NCBI RefSeq assembly: GCF_037975245.1
Contig: NC_092581.1
Location: forward strand, 11,683,303-11,747,302
Origin: Apostichopus japonicus
Lineage: Eukaryota > Echinodermata > Holothuroidea > Aspidochirotida > Stichopodidae
Length of the DNA: 64,000 bases
Direction: 5' to 3'
Of the stretch, positions 1 to 41,483 are shown in pieces. A program made the translations under genes and the position numbers. The notes beneath the pieces were generated by a model that saw only the letters and a program-made list of their open reading frames with translations, was not told where the DNA came from and made no database searches. Position 1 is the stretch's first letter. Every line of letters starts with the position of its first letter.

Positions 1-28348
<28,348 letters not shown>

Positions 28349-30870
28349 GAGAGATAAACTCAAATGTTTATTGAAAGGGTTGAAATGTTGAAAGCGAGGG
28401 CCCAGTTACTGAGCGACTGAGAGAGATGGACCCATATGTTTATTGAAAGGGTTGATATGTGGTTGATATGTTGAAAGCGAGGGCCCAGTTACTGAGCGAC
28501 TGAGAGATAATGGACCCATATGTTTATTGAAAGGGTTGATATGTGGTTGATATGTTGAAAGTGAGGGCCCAGTTACGGAGCGACTGAGAGAGATAAATTC
28601 ACATATATATTGCAATGGTTTGTATTATTTTGTGAGTGCAGCTAAATGGAGGGGAACACTGAGTGACTGACTGCTTAATAATTATCTTTTATGGCAAAGG
28701 TCGAGTTATTTTGTGACTGTTTTTGGGTGAAAGCATTGGTCAGGCTACATCGAGACTGCTAGGTAATCTGGTACATTTCATGGAAGGGTCAAAGAAAGCA
28801 GTTGACTAAGATACTTAATAGTGACTGATAGATTGACATGCTTAGTGCAAGGGCCCGGTAACTAAGTCACTGTTTTTGGCATGTTCCATGGGGAGCAGCG
28901 ACCAAGTTGTTGACAGTTTACTGCTTATTTGAAACAGCGACTGTAACTTGGTTATTGATTGATAGCTGATGTTGAAAACAAGAATGAAGATACTGAGAGG
29001 TTTGTTATAATATTGAAACATGGATACACCGTGACATTAGCAAATTGACTCAACTTACCTGTCTTCTCACAACCTCAGCACTTGTGAAAACATGTGTGAC
29101 TGCAATGTTAAAATGCCATATTGTCTGGAGGACTGGCACAAAGGGAAAGACAAGAGAGAATGCTTTAAGTTGCATCAAAAACTGCTTGTGTCACGGTATA
29201 GGCTTTGCCGTCTGGTGTATGTAATGTGTGGTAGGTTAGCATTTGAATTGTTTAACAGACTTCTAATATATCACATTCTACTAGCATTTTAGAAACTTTT
29301 AGAATACATATGGAAACAGCTGAGTTTGTGATGTCATCATGGTTATCAGGCGGAAAAACGTCTTTGTTTTAATAATGCATTAGTTGTTATCCACTGAAGA
29401 TAATATTGACAACTAAAAGAACATTCCAAATCAATCTCATTTCAAGTATTAATCAACGATTAAAAGAACGTCTGTCATGATGACATCACAGAACCCCCAC
29501 CCTTACAATGATCCATTTCCTGAAGTTAAGAAAAAAGAAGAGTTTTATTTGACAAAAATAGTTTACTTTCAAAGAACCATATCTACAGTGAAGAACAAGA
29601 TATTGAGATAGATTGAACACAACTAATAGTGTAGAATATTTGTTCTCATAGATATAAGTATTATATCATTACCAGAATATCACTCTAACGTACTTAAAAG
29701 TACTATAATCCAGACACTCAACAAGGCATCTTAAATGAAACAATTAACAGTACTGTAGTTATCTCAAAATCACATCCATTTTTCAGGAAGATTCCAATGT
29801 GTACACTACCATATCAAGTTGTGCTTTCCCCATTGCCTATTAATGTTTCAGTAAACTGACATATTTTCCCATATAACCCCACCCCCATTCTGCCTGGAGC
29901 ATATCCAGTAATGTTTTGATCATAGAGGTCACTGCATCTTATATAAACCTATTTGTTCGTTTTTTGGTTTTCTTTTAGAAGAAAACATATTATGGAGTAA
30001 TAATAATTACAGAATTGTCTCTCTTTTTGTTACAATATTTTCCTTTAAAGAGATTTGATCATGAAATAAATTTAAATTTATTTTAAATTACAGCAGGGTT
30101 TGCTTCATTCCTTCTATATGTTTCGGTATAGAATGAATGAGGAATGTATAGGCTATGGGGTGTTCTCAGACAACGATCTAATTTGCATAATTTATTCATT
30201 TAAAATTAAATTTGATAGATAATTCATATGCTTCTCAAATAATTGTGTGTGAAATTCTAGCGTTGTATCCACTTAGTGTACATGAACAAAATAAAAAAAA
30301 AAAAAAAAATAAACTGGTTAAAAAAAAAAGGTAAAAAAAAATTGAGCAAGATTATGGAGAAATATTGTGAGAAAAAAACTTTGTAAAATTTTCAGATAAA
30401 TTTTGCACAATGGTTGAACATTTTGTAGAAAGCATTGCACATCTTCCTTGTACAGGATCTCCTCAGGCTCATTAATACACTTAATATTTTGTACTTATCA
30501 AAACCTTGGTTTTGTCATTTTTTTCCCCTTCAAGATAATCTTGCTATGACAGTGTGTTGGTGACTTGCTATCTTTATTGTTTCTAAATATACAATACTTG
30601 CAGCTCATGGCTGCTACCCCTTCTAATTCCCCTTCCCCCCTCGCCCTTCTAACACCCATCACCCCCCCCCCCCACACCTTGTCCGTTCACAGCTTACTCA
30701 TACCATTTTCAGTTGGATTGGTATTGGTTACTTCTTAGTGCGGCTCGCTACTGAATGTTCATATCAAAGCAGTTTATTAGCTTCTTCTATCCCAGTTTCA
30801 TTTTGAAAAATTTAAAAGTCAAAATTTTTGACTTTCAATTGATCAATATTGATCGCAAATAAGATAAGAT
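28349..30870 (+). other. 3' UTR and downstream flank of copy 1
   Basis: No gene recognised. A candidate polyadenylation signal aataaa is at 30065-30070, with an A-rich run at 30288-30340. A 66-codon open frame at 29092-29292 is also open in copy 2 but matches nothing I know. The region is almost identical (only a few percent different) to 59710-61950. Confidence 0.6.
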
Positions 30871-30879
30871 GCCAAGAGC

Positions 30880-31905
30880 ATTATTATGATTTAAAAGATT
30901 TATAAAGCGTCAACTATACAAAGTAGTAAGGAAAGGCGCTGGACAGAGTCAAGACACAAAAAATCAAGGCAACAAAAAGAGAAGGATATAAAACCAAACA
31001 AAGAATCAAACCAGTGAGATAAAAACAAGCGTCAGAGCAAATAAAATGCAATCGATAAATACTTCTCAAAATAAGGAAGATAAAAATAAGTTTTTAACCT
31101 TTTCTTAAAAATTATAAAGATGTTACTACTTCGAATGTTAATAGTAAAACTATTTCAGAGTTTAGGAGCAATGAAGCAAAAAGCGCGCTCTCCTAACTTA
31201 GAATGGACTCTAGGAACATATAAAGAGATCAGACATAATATAAGACAGAGATCAGATATAAGCTGACAGAGTGCAATAATATCTGGTCTACTATGGATGA
31301 AAATCCTTTAGATAGCAATGTCCCTTGTCACGAAGCATATTAAAGGCAAGCGTGACCTGGATTCGGTAAGTGATAGGCAACCATGCAGTAAACCCTCTCA
31401 CAGGAGAGGAGTACTTTAACATGCGTGCGTGCTCGATGGTACATCAACAACAGCATTCTGAATTCGTAGCTTATAGATAACATAATATACGTAATCCACT
31501 GTAGAAACAATTCACATAGTCAATGTGACAAATAACAAGAGCAAGAAGAAAAACTGAGGTACTTACATAATTTTCGAATCCTATCAAGTTGACCAAGAGC
31601 AATTCAATGTGACATCCTTTATTGGCTTGTAAGTTAAAGTTGGAAAGTTTCGTTGAAAATAGCACCCAATATTGACATGATATGACTCAAGGAATCTATA
31701 CCCTCGTTTGACCAAGACGCGGAACGGTAATAAAAATTTCGTTTCTGAAGCTGATGACGACAACCTTAAACAATTATCTAAATCTTAGCCTCATTTATTT
31801 CTAATCAGATTTGAGAGATCCAAACCTTAATTCCAGCCAGACAAGTCTGCATTTTCGTTACAGCATCAGTTTGGGAATCAACGTTGTGACAATTAAAAGA
31901 CAAGT
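30880..31905 (-). mobile_element. non-LTR retrotransposon 3' fragment (CR1/L2-like), minus strand
   Basis: Translated pieces on the minus strand show the usual end of a LINE reverse transcriptase ORF, broken by stops and frameshifts: an MQTCLAGIKVW-like segment, a HIDYVNCFYSGL-like segment, then LGERAFCFIAPKLWNS and a final Lys-rich helix. Copy 2 has it at about 61950-62954, so it predates the duplication; there its 5' part is deleted. Confidence 0.7.
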
Positions 31906-31990
31906 ATGCTATAGTATGCTGCAGTATACTGTAGTATGCTGCAGTATGCTGTAGTATGCGGTAGTATGCTGTAGTATGCAGTAGTATGCT
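31905..31990 (+). repeat. short tandem repeat agtatgctgt
   Basis: About nine 9-10 bp units (agtatgctgt/agtatgctgc) between two LINE fragments of opposite orientation. Absent from copy 2, which has a 560-bp deletion spanning it. Confidence 0.85.
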
Positions 31991-32415
31991 GTGCGGGCTT
32001 GGAACCCATATTTTGCTAAGGATAAGGAAGTAGGCCTACTCGAGAAGGTCCAGAGGAGGGCTACTACAATGATTAGTTCCTTAAAGGGTGTTCCTTATTA
32101 TAGGCGGTTACAGCTGTTGAATCTCACCACACTGGTTATACGTGGTGACTTAGTTCAGTTTTTCAAGATTATGTATGGTTTTGAAAATTGATAATTCACA
32201 GACATTTTCATGTTTGCTGATAGTAGTTGTACCAGAGGTCATTGTCTTAAACTCTAAAAGCCACAAAATAGGATTAATATTCGGCATTACTCTTTTCTTG
32301 TCTAATAGGGTTGTGAATCAGTGGAACGGTTTGCCTGAGAAGGTTTTACTTGCAAGTAGTGTGAATGGGTTTAAGAATGCTTTGGACAAGCACTTTAAGC
32401 ATTGTAATTGGGTCT
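31990..32415 (+). mobile_element. non-LTR retrotransposon 3' fragment (CR1-like), plus strand
   Basis: Open pieces include LLEKVQRRATTMISSLKGVP and VVNQWNGLPEKVLLASSVNG, the usual C-terminal end of CR1-like reverse transcriptase ORFs, with frameshifts between. It is absent from copy 2. Confidence 0.75.
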
Positions 32416-33589
32416 GAGTGTTTATGTCTTCAGTTTTTCTCTCTCCTATAGGGTCCTGGACTTAAGTGTCACTCCTGATCCTTTTTTTTATACTAAACAT
32501 AACTACTCCATATTTGTGGTTATTTGCATATATTGCAACGCCCTAAAATTGGCATTCCTTTGCATTTCGTTGATAACTCCTTTAAATAACTTATATTTTC
32601 CCACTTTTAAGAGTCCGATTTTCAGAAACATGCGCTCTGTAATTATTTCCATTCATTGTTTTTTCATTGTTAGAGATAGAACATTGAAATATTGCATCGT
32701 TTATCTAATTTGAATACAAAGACCATACAGTATTTCACTACGGAGGAAAGTACACCTGCAAACGATAGGTTCATATTTTACGTCAAATGAACCTTTACTA
32801 CTATACTTCCAAGGATCATTTCTATAGTTCGTAAGTTATTACGAGTGAATAGAATTGTTTGGAGTTGCAACCACGATGACGAGTAACAATTAATGTCTCT
32901 CTCTGAGCGTGAAGCGGATCAGAAACAGCGTTAATTCGTAGTTTCTGATCATTGATGACCGTTCCTCTGCTCTTCGGAGTTCTGGAGGAGAGAGACATAT
33001 TCAGAGTGGCTGCAAACATAGTAGTGTTATTCTTATTAAACAATGTAAAGAAAAGATCACCCAAAATACTAACAGCACGACAAGTGTCGTATCGGCAGTA
33101 ATTAGTGCTGAAGTGAACAGCCTTATCGAAATTTTCCTCAACCGCACATGTACGTCACAGGGTGACCTTCAGACACGTGAGGGCTTAGGATTTTTTTTCG
33201 AAAAGACCAAATTCCTTGTCCAAAAGTGCTAGGTTTGATCAAGTTTTACCGAGTCCCAAAGGCAAAATAATACAATGTGCCATACATCAATGGAAAGGTA
33301 CAAGACTTGTGTAAATATTCAATGTAACATAAACATTGACCTGATTAGAAGATGTCGCAAAACCACCAGCTATGCATTTTAAGGTTTATCACAGACTGGG
33401 AGGCAAGTGCCCCCCTCCCCATTGCCCCCCCCCCTCCTCATTGACTCCGCTTCCTCCCTGTTTCAGTTAACGTTTGAGATCTATTCTAACCAGACTTGAA
33501 TTTTGGGAACGTGATTGTCGTAGCTTCTTTGGTTGATAATGACACAGAATTACTCTGAGAAATTTCATTGATAATGACACAGAACTACT
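32416..33589 (+). other. right part of duplicated segment (copy 1) and start of spacer, no gene recognised
   Basis: 32416-33311 aligns with 62955-63998. It contains the empty target site (32833-32841) of the U2-headed element found in copy 2. Beyond 33311 no partner is visible. There is a C-rich stretch at 33408-33440 and a 35-bp near-perfect direct repeat at 33530-33600. Confidence 0.6.
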
Positions 33590-34215
33590 CTGAGAAATTT
33601 CAAATGGATTTAGATAAGGGTTTTTTCCTGGTCTCAGGAATGGCAAATGCTTTTTTAATATTGATAAATGCAAGGGGATGCATATTGGTAGTAGTAACCA
33701 AAAGTATCCTACACTCTTAGTAGTGAGAAGTTACAGGAGGTCTTTATTGAAAGAGACCTAGGTATCTACATTGACTCATCTCTGCAACCTTCTAAACATT
33801 GTCTCGAAGCTGCTAAAAGAGGTAGCAGGGTTTTAGGCCTCACTCATCTGGAGTATGCTATGCAGGCTTTGAACCCATAGTTTGCTAAGGATAAGGAAGT
33901 ACTCGAGGATGTCCAGAGGAGGGCTACTAGGATGATTAGTTCCTTAAAGGGTATTCCTTATTATAGGCAGTTACAGCTGTTGAATCTCACCACGCTGGAG
34001 CTCAGGAGGTTACGTGGTGACTTGATTCAAGTTTTCAAGATTGTGTATGGTTTTGACAATTTAACCTTCAATGCCTTTTGCATGTTTGCATATAGTAGGC
34101 CTAGTTTTATCAGAGGTCATTGCCTTTAACTCCAAAAGTCACAAAGTAGGTTTAATATTCGGCATAACCTTTTTCTAATAAGGTTGTGAACGAGTGGAAC
34201 GGTTTGCCTGAGAAA
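33590..34215 (+). mobile_element. second CR1-like LINE fragment, plus strand
   Basis: Same family as 31990-32415 but reaching further upstream. Pieces read KCKGMHIGSSNQKYP, IERDLGIYIDSSLQPSKHC, VQRRATRMISSLKGIPYYRQ and RLRGDLIQVFKIVYGF. Several frameshifts and stops; a dead copy. Confidence 0.78.
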
Positions 34216-34865
34216 GTTGCACAGAAGTATGCAAGGAGATCTGCAGGCCCTGTTCCCGGAATTAGGTAGAGGCGCCTTCCAGAATGTGACGGGTATATTG
34301 AAGGGAAAAATATGCATTTTTAAGTCGTACTCTTCATGTCCGTCAACATTCTCCACTAAGAGCCCATCCCTGTCCGTAAGTTTTACAAACAGGCTTGACG
34401 AACGGGGATCAGAGGGGCTTCAGACCCGGTGAAATTACGGGAGTCCAAAGAAGATTGGGTAAAGAATAATGTATTCTCATTTTCACAACAAACTGTTTCC
34501 AAAAAACCATTAAGTGTAACATACTATATTTTCAGGTGTCTGGTAATTCATGTAAATGCCGTGTTTATAGCTGCATAACAAGTTCATCGACCCGATATTT
34601 TAGCACTTTAGCTAAGATAGTTATATAACGGCAGAGAGTTGACAGACCTTTATCTCTCGGATATTTTTCGTTAAATTTACACTTTGATTATATGCTTGAC
34701 TAACTGAGGCTGTCTTGGGCTATGTAACCCTTTGCAGAAAAGTTCAGCAAAACGCCGAATCAAATATGCCCGCGTACGTAAGACTTTCAGTTTCTAAGCA
34801 AAATATTGCTCCTGTCGATCCTATATCCGTTTTGTGCATATTGTTCCACGACAACTGGTAATATA

Positions 34866-35492
34866 ATATGAGGTAAGAAAGTTGAAATAGTACACGACTT
34901 TAACTTTCTCGGTTCTAGAATTGATGACAATGGTACCTGTAAGGGGGAGATTGTGAGACGGTTAGCTCTTGGAAGAGCTGCTGTGACGGGGTTAAACAAG
35001 ATCTGGAGGGACAAATCAATATCATTATTAACGAAGAGTCAACTGATGAAAGTAGTAGTTTTCCCAGTTGTGCTCTATGGGAGTGAATCATGGACAATAA
35101 CAAAGGGAATGAGGGAAAGAATAGACAGTTTTGAATTATGGTGCTGGCGCGGGCTATTGAGAGTCCCTTGGACTGCACACAGAACAAACATCTCGATTTT
35201 GGAACAAATAAAACCCTCACTTCCACTGGAAGCACAGATTCTGAGGCAACAACTAAATTTTTTCGGACATATCATGCGTGCGGACGACTCCCTGGAAAAA
35301 TCATTAATGGTGGGAATGGGTGATGGATCACGAAAGAGGGGCAGGCCACGAGCACGATGGATGGATGGTTTCAAGCAGGCGACTGGGTTGACTCTGGATA
35401 GACTTCGAGGGGCAACCAGGAGCCGGAAGGATTGGAGGATTAAAGTCATGGTCATCACCAGGGGTCGGACACGACTCGACGGCACAAGGTGA
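34866..35492 (+). mobile_element. RTE-like LINE C-terminal fragment
   Basis: One open frame of about 200 codons, beginning near VEIVHDFNFLGSRIDDNG and including MKVVVFPVVLYGSESWTITK, FELWCWRGLLRVPWTAHRTN, LNFFGHIMRADDSLEKSLM and KRGRPRARWMDGF. This is the conserved C-terminal part of RTE/BovB-type reverse transcriptase proteins. The catalytic part is missing. Its frame is still open, suggesting a fairly young insertion. Confidence 0.85.
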
Positions 35493-38046
35493 CAAGGTGA
35501 GAGAGAGTTAGGCAATGACTGGGAATTCCCTGTAGCATATTTTCAGACACATAGAGGGAGGTAATGCAAGGCCTCTGTTATTTGTGGAACGAGTTCTTGG
35601 GTATGAGCATACAGACTTTGTACTTAACGTAGTTGTACAAAGGAGGTACAAATTTACAACCACACTGTTATTGATTGTCATGATATAATATAACAGCAGA
35701 GAGTTGACATACTGTTATCTCTCGGAGATCTCTCGGTTATAATACTTGACTACTTGAAACAAATGATAATCAGTTGTACTGGAAAGTCCCGATTTCGACG
35801 TATTGCAATAGCTCTTTCGCTTTGATAATGTTTAGAAATGTTTTATGCATTGCCGTCGAAGTTTCATTTTACATGACTTGGGTTAGCTATTGAAAACGCT
35901 TTGAAATCATTGACGAAATTCGGTTCAGTCACCGAAATATACTGAAGAATATCGCCGTTAGTGACAAACTTAATTCATTGCAATATAAGAACCGCTCACA
36001 TGGGAAAACTACAGAAGAAAGAAGAACTTAGAAAAACTCCTTGCAGCAAGAAGCTTGTCCAGCCTCTGGATAGAATAGTAACATTTTATGTATTGGTTGT
36101 AATTACGCTAGGATTAAAGCTAGATTTTACAGCTGAGTTTGATCAGCTTTTCGAAGGCTAGGCTTTGTTATAAACCCCATATGGATGACAAAATTAGGCT
36201 ATTGCTTGAGTCTAGTCAAGCTACATTCTATAATGTAAATGCTATATAGAAAATATCCAAATGATCTTGTTATAGGTGAATAATAGGCCTATAGCCTACT
36301 AACCTGAAAAGCGTCTGCGGCTGTGAAATGCCTTGAATATAGCACGACAGTGAACAGTGGAGGTATGAATTAAGGGCCGGGAGTTGGGGAGGGCATTGTC
36401 GGGGAAACTGCACCTGTCATGATGATAGCCCCACCTTTCTCAATAAAGAGTCGGCTTCAATGACCCCAGGGCAGCTCTCTCTCTCTCTCTCATTTCTAAA
36501 ATTCTTTGGGTTCTGGCCTATATGTTAATCATCAGGGCGGATGTTAATTGTCCCCCCTCCACCCTTCCCCTTCACCTGGGGATAGGAAGCTTCCAAAAAG
36601 TGGGGGGGGGGGACAACATCAGAGGGGCACTTTCTCATTCCCCAACCACCACTCGTTATGCTATAAACCGGAACACACCGGCCATATCACTTAAATATAT
36701 ATGATGTGTTAGTATATGCTATCATTACTATTATGGTGCACGTTGTAACGGCTCTAGCCGTGTTATATGTGGAAGAATCAATAACGACGTAAAAAATCAA
36801 TGGCGCAAACGGTGATCTGTTTATTTCAGTGTCATGCATAGCTCTGCATGTCATTAACATTCCACATATCGTTGGTGTAAAAATGCACACATTATGGTTA
36901 GTGCAAAATGTCGGCTAAGATATTATACACACGTGAATAGTTAAATTAAATATTAAAATTAACAAAGGCTTAAGATATCCACAGGCAGTTCTTCATCAAA
37001 GGGGCACATTTTATATGCCAGTAGGGCACATTTTCTATTTTGGAAAAATATGGGGGCAGGTTCCCGGCTCCTGTCCAGGGACGTAGCTAAGGTTTGATTA
37101 TTGGGCGGGGGGGTGGGTGTATTGGCTGAAAATCCAACTGGATGGGTTTTGAAGCCAGAAAATTCCAACTACTGCCCCATCTTTCACGACTGTACTTTTG
37201 TTCCGAACTTTTTTGATACATTTGTACCCACTGGCACTCACTTCACAAACTTATTAGCCCCCCCACCCCCCCCCCCCACCAACCAAATATTATTATGAAA
37301 ATTCGGGCTAACTTTTCGGGCACCTTCTGAAAGAAAGATAATTTGCAATGTGTTTTTCATTATTACCATTAATATTGTAACGACTTCCCCAATATTTATA
37401 ACCAAGATGGAAGGGTCATAACACGGAAAATGATTGTTATTGGCATGCGATGTAAAAATCGATGGAATGCCTATATGATATGCACATCAACATGTGGAAC
37501 GCAAGCCGAGTGCACGAAAAATTTGGGTTATATTTTTCGGGCAAGTCGTTACAGCCCCCCCCCCCACCCCCAAATCAAATTGGGCTCCTACGCCTATGGC
37601 GGTATTTCTATAAGGCATATTTTGGAGTATTCAAAATCATACAAAGTTTTGTATGGTGAAGTATAAGAATTGCAAGATACAATTTCTCAAAGTGGCAAGG
37701 AAAACCTGGTAAATATGACTGATTATAGGTCAATTTTGACCGAAATTTTTCAATTTTTAGGTCATTCACAATCACAGGAATATATGAATAGGCCTAGATA
37801 AACTAGAGTGTGACAGTCGGAAATGCCGACTGTCGCACTTCAATTTTCCAAGTATCGTCAGTTTTACCAAGTTTGGGGGGTGAGACACCCCCACACCCAC
37901 CTCTGCTCCTACCCCCTCCCCTTCACCTTTGAAATCATGAGCAAGCCACTGTTAAAAACTCACAGGCAGTAGCCTGTATCCTAGCTTTTAACATATGTAC
38001 GTGTTCTAGTTCAGTCACTAATTCCTTTTTTGTTTTCCATCTTCAG
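35493..38046. other. spacer with repeat debris (poly-C/G repeats, microsatellites)
   Basis: No gene recognised. 35684-35735 resembles 34621-34670 (cagagagttgaca...tatctctcgg), so direct repeats flank the RTE-like fragment. Runs of G or C at 36602, 37108, 37260 and 37555, with motifs such as gacgtagctaagg and ctcctacgcctatgg, look like fragments of a dispersed repeat. A (CT)n run is at 36475-36493. Confidence 0.5.
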
Positions 38047-38202
38047 AATTCATCCAAGAAGTCACTGACCAAGGAGAGACTGGTTACTCTCGAGGGAACC
38101 GGCGATGTTAAGGTTTGGGTTAAAGGATGTAATCAGCTCATAGAAGTAATGGAAAAACTTCTCGAAGACTCGACTCCGTTGAGACAACAGTCAGTCAACA
38201 CG
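38047..38202 (+). pseudogene. isolated third copy of the bromodomain-2 opening exon (diverged exon 23'')
   Basis: 156 nt, exactly the length of exons 23 and 23', with acceptor atcttcag, donor gtatgt and phase 0-0. The frame is open. It keeps KVWVKGCNQL...EDSTPLRQ against [10 protein letters not shown]...QDSTPFRQ, with hydrophobic positions largely conservative, while the basic N-terminal part has changed. The first 30 or so intron bases after it also resemble intron 23. I find no neighbouring exon of this third copy. Exon relic or a usable alternative exon; cannot be decided here. Confidence 0.75.
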
Positions 38203-39080
38203 GTATGTAATGAAAATGTACATTAAAAACATCATATGAAAGTTTCATTATAAGAGTGGAATTAAAGAATGTAAAGGGTTTGTATAATTAGACCTAGAAA
38301 TACAACTTGATTTTACAAAGTGTATAGACTCCACTAAACACATGATATAGGGTGTGATGTGTTACACGCTTTATTACAATATATTATGACAGCGAGTTGT
38401 AAAATGTGACTGAATAGATTTGATGGCGGGGGTGGGGGATTATAATATCACCCCAAGTCGTTCTGACCCTTTTTTTATGACTTCAATAAAATGTTTCAAT
38501 AAAATAACCTTATTTATGTAGATCTCCATTCTAAACATCATTTTCAGCATCTATAACAGCATTCGGAGGATACATTAAGAATAAGAACTGCAGTTTCTTT
38601 GCGTGAGGAGTCTATCCTAATCCTTGTTTAGTAGTTTGTAATCCGAATGTTCAATAAACCATATCTAATGTACATATGACAAATCTTGGAAGAAGTGAAG
38701 TTACTATATATGTTCTGGTAATGATCATCTCCCAATAAGATAAACTTCATATTACGATCATTGATCGTTTAGTTACATTGGTAAAATAACAATACAAATG
38801 TCAGTGTCCTCTCCTAGCTATATGAAATATTTAAATCAACACATCATATATTTTCTTCTACACCGTTACCCTTGTGTTCAACTATGAGATAGGTCAATTG
38901 TCATGGGGATCACCATAGAGTCAGTTTCAATAAAACTGTTAAAGTCGTTAATACTTTCCAACAGTAAAACAGTAAAAAAAAAATCGTTAACTGCCCCCGC
39001 CCCCTCTATTGAAAAAATGTCTATGAGGATTCTTATAGTAATCACACTACCATTTCCTGAAGCCTAGGATACCTCAAAGT
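38203..39080. other. spacer, no gene recognised
   Basis: Begins with intron-23-like sequence. Includes G-rich and A-rich short runs but no named element. Confidence 0.5.
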
Positions 39081-40041
39081 TCTGTCCTCTCCTAGCCGAC
39101 GGATGTTAGTAAGTCATAGGACCAGACCAATGAGGTTGCCTGGGTGTTGTCGGACAGTACCATGCACCATTCTGGGTTTACAGAGAGAGGATCACCCAAT
39201 ACACGGTTTATTTGTGGGTGTAGCTGTTTGTTTGATGGCACACAAAGATAGAAATGAGTGAATATAGTCCTGGGTTCCCTTCTTCTGGATGGTCCCATCT
39301 GTTGTGCAGGGGTCCTGCATCAGGTTCCTTATTGGGTACTAGATCCAGAACTGGTACCGCGTCTTGCTCAGATTGGTCATATTTATCTCCGTCTAAAGGT
39401 TGGTCAGTCGCATCTAGGGGTGGATCATCTTCGAATGGGAGTTGGTCATCTTCAACTGTGAGTTGTTCATCTTCATGCAGATGTTAACCATATCTCCCTA
39501 GTAGCAACATCCCCTCAGAGGCACCCCGTATCTGTCTGGTTTGCCACGTGGCATATACCAGTCATCATCACTGGATTTGTCATCAGATTCAACCATAACT
39601 TGGCATTGATCTGAGTGATCCCTAATTGATTTTACTCTTTTTGTCTTCTTCGTAATATTTGGTTAATCGAATGGCAATTATTCACATGGGAGTAAGAGAT
39701 TTCTGTGAAGTGTCCTCTTCCTTCCGTGTCCACTTTCAGGTTCAGTTCATACACCGGAACATCAGTTTGCGTTTGCATTGTCACAATATGGACATGTTCT
39801 TCCCAGTAAGGCCTTAAATTAGCAGGACCTTCACGAGGGGCCATATTACGAGGGGCCATATTCCTTATAAGCACTCTGTCTCCAGGTGAGAGGACTGTCC
39901 AATGCCTCTTCTTGACATAATGCTGTTTGGCTTTTCTTGACGCCTTCTATGCATCTCTGGAAGCCACTTCATATGCTTCCCGCATTTTCCTATGCCATCG
40001 TTCTGCATAGGTTTTTAGTGGGATTTCCATCACCATCTTGC

Positions 40042-40461
40042 TCATCTGTAAGACCAAAGAGTAGGTCTACAGGGAGTTTTGGCGATCTCCCAAACATCAT
40101 GAAGTAAGGTGTATCCCGTGGTCTCACACTTGGTGCAGTTGTAGGTATGCACACACGTCTGAAGTGAGTGCGTCCAATTCTTCCGGTTCTGTTTTTCACA
40201 ACTTGTCCATTTCACTGTGGATGACAAGGAGTTGTGCGGGAGTGTTTGGTGCTTGCATATTTTTGAAAACAATCAATTCTCAAACTCACGTCCCTGGTCG
40301 TGATGTAGTTTCTTTGGGAAACCAAACTTCAAGAAATAATCGTTGAACAGTTTATCAGCTGCCACTGCTGCGGATTTGTTCCTTGTTGGGAAGGCCTGAC
40401 AGAATCGAAAATAATGGTTCACCACCACCAAGATGTATTCGTAACCTTTACATTTCTCCAA
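40042..40461 (-). pseudogene. gypsy integrase core remnant
   Basis: Two out-of-phase pieces. The first has [14 protein letters not shown], where family members carry Asp in place of the Asn, so the first catalytic Asp appears lost; it then shows the [10 protein letters not shown] block. The second shows PRDTPYFMMFGRSPKLPVDL. A frameshift separates them. Confidence 0.8.
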
Positions 40462-40730
40462 GTGCAGAAAATCGTTCGAGACAACTTAAAATGGTTCGGT
40501 TGTTTGTATGGATACCATCGGTGCAACAGTACGTCTAGCAGGTTTTCTCCTCTTCAGGCATTCACATTCTTTGGAGACATAGTGTTCAACCTGCTGAGCT
40601 ATTTATGACCAAAAGAATCTCTGCCTTACTAGGTCTAGTGTGTTTTCTGTCCTGACATGACCCATGTCATTGTGTAGTGCTTCTAGTACTACCTTCCTGT
40701 ATTTTTCCGGGAAGATGAGCTGCTTCCGAG

Positions 40731-41201
40731 TCATAGTATGTCTCTGTAACAGCCCAGCTTTTTATCAATCTCAATTTCCTTCCACTTCCTGAGCAGAGCT
40801 TGTACCCCTCTAGTTTCCTTTTTCATGTCAGCCAACCTGGGTCTACGTCTTTTTTGTTTGTATCTTAGTACTTTCCAAATGACATCATCATTTTCCTGAG
40901 CTGCCTTGAGGTTTGCAGTGTCTGAGGAACCCATGTTGGGTTGCGTCACTGCAGCTATCACTTCATTTACATATAAATGACATGATATGGCATCAACACA
41001 TGCAACCTTTGCTTTGGTTACAGCCTGTAGGTACTCTTTTGCCGCAGAAAGATCGCCATCAATCTCTGTGTAACAATCCTCAATGCATTCCTCCATTTCT
41101 GCAACATTCATAGGCATCCTGAACAATGTATCAGCATCCCAGTTGTGCTTCCCTGGTCGATACTTTATATTGAACCGGAACTGGCCAACTCTGAAACCCA
41201 T
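40731..41201 (-). pseudogene. gypsy RNase H end / integrase linker remnant
   Basis: Open for 156 codons. IKYRPGKHNWDADTLFRMP is the usual YRPGKxNxxADxLSR motif at the end of RNase H, here with altered residues. The linker toward the integrase zinc finger follows. Confidence 0.75.
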
Positions 41202-41483
41202 TGCTGACCATTTGCATTCAGGCGAGCAGTTGCAAGGATGTAAATGAGTGGGTTATTGTCTGAAACGGTCTGTTATCGACCATTTTAGAGCTAAGAACTC
41301 TAATTTGTTGGAATGATAGTTTTTTTACCTGCAGGTGTTAATGTCCTTGAAGCATAGCAATCACTCGCAACTTCCCATCTTGACGCTGGTATAGAACAGA
41401 TGCAAGGCCTTGATTTGAAGCATCTGTGTGCAGGACAAAGGGTAGATTAAAATCCATCACTGGATACTGAATGATGTTATCAC

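Noticed and set aside
29092-29292. 66-codon open frame, also open in copy 2 at 60189-60389
   Set aside because: Conserved only because the surrounding sequence is nearly identical in both copies; it lies in the 3' UTR region, matches no family I know and its few changes are not clearly conservative.
39254-39487. Ser/Gly-rich plus-strand frames at the left end of the gypsy element
   Set aside because: They lie opposite the minus-strand element, have biased composition and match no family.
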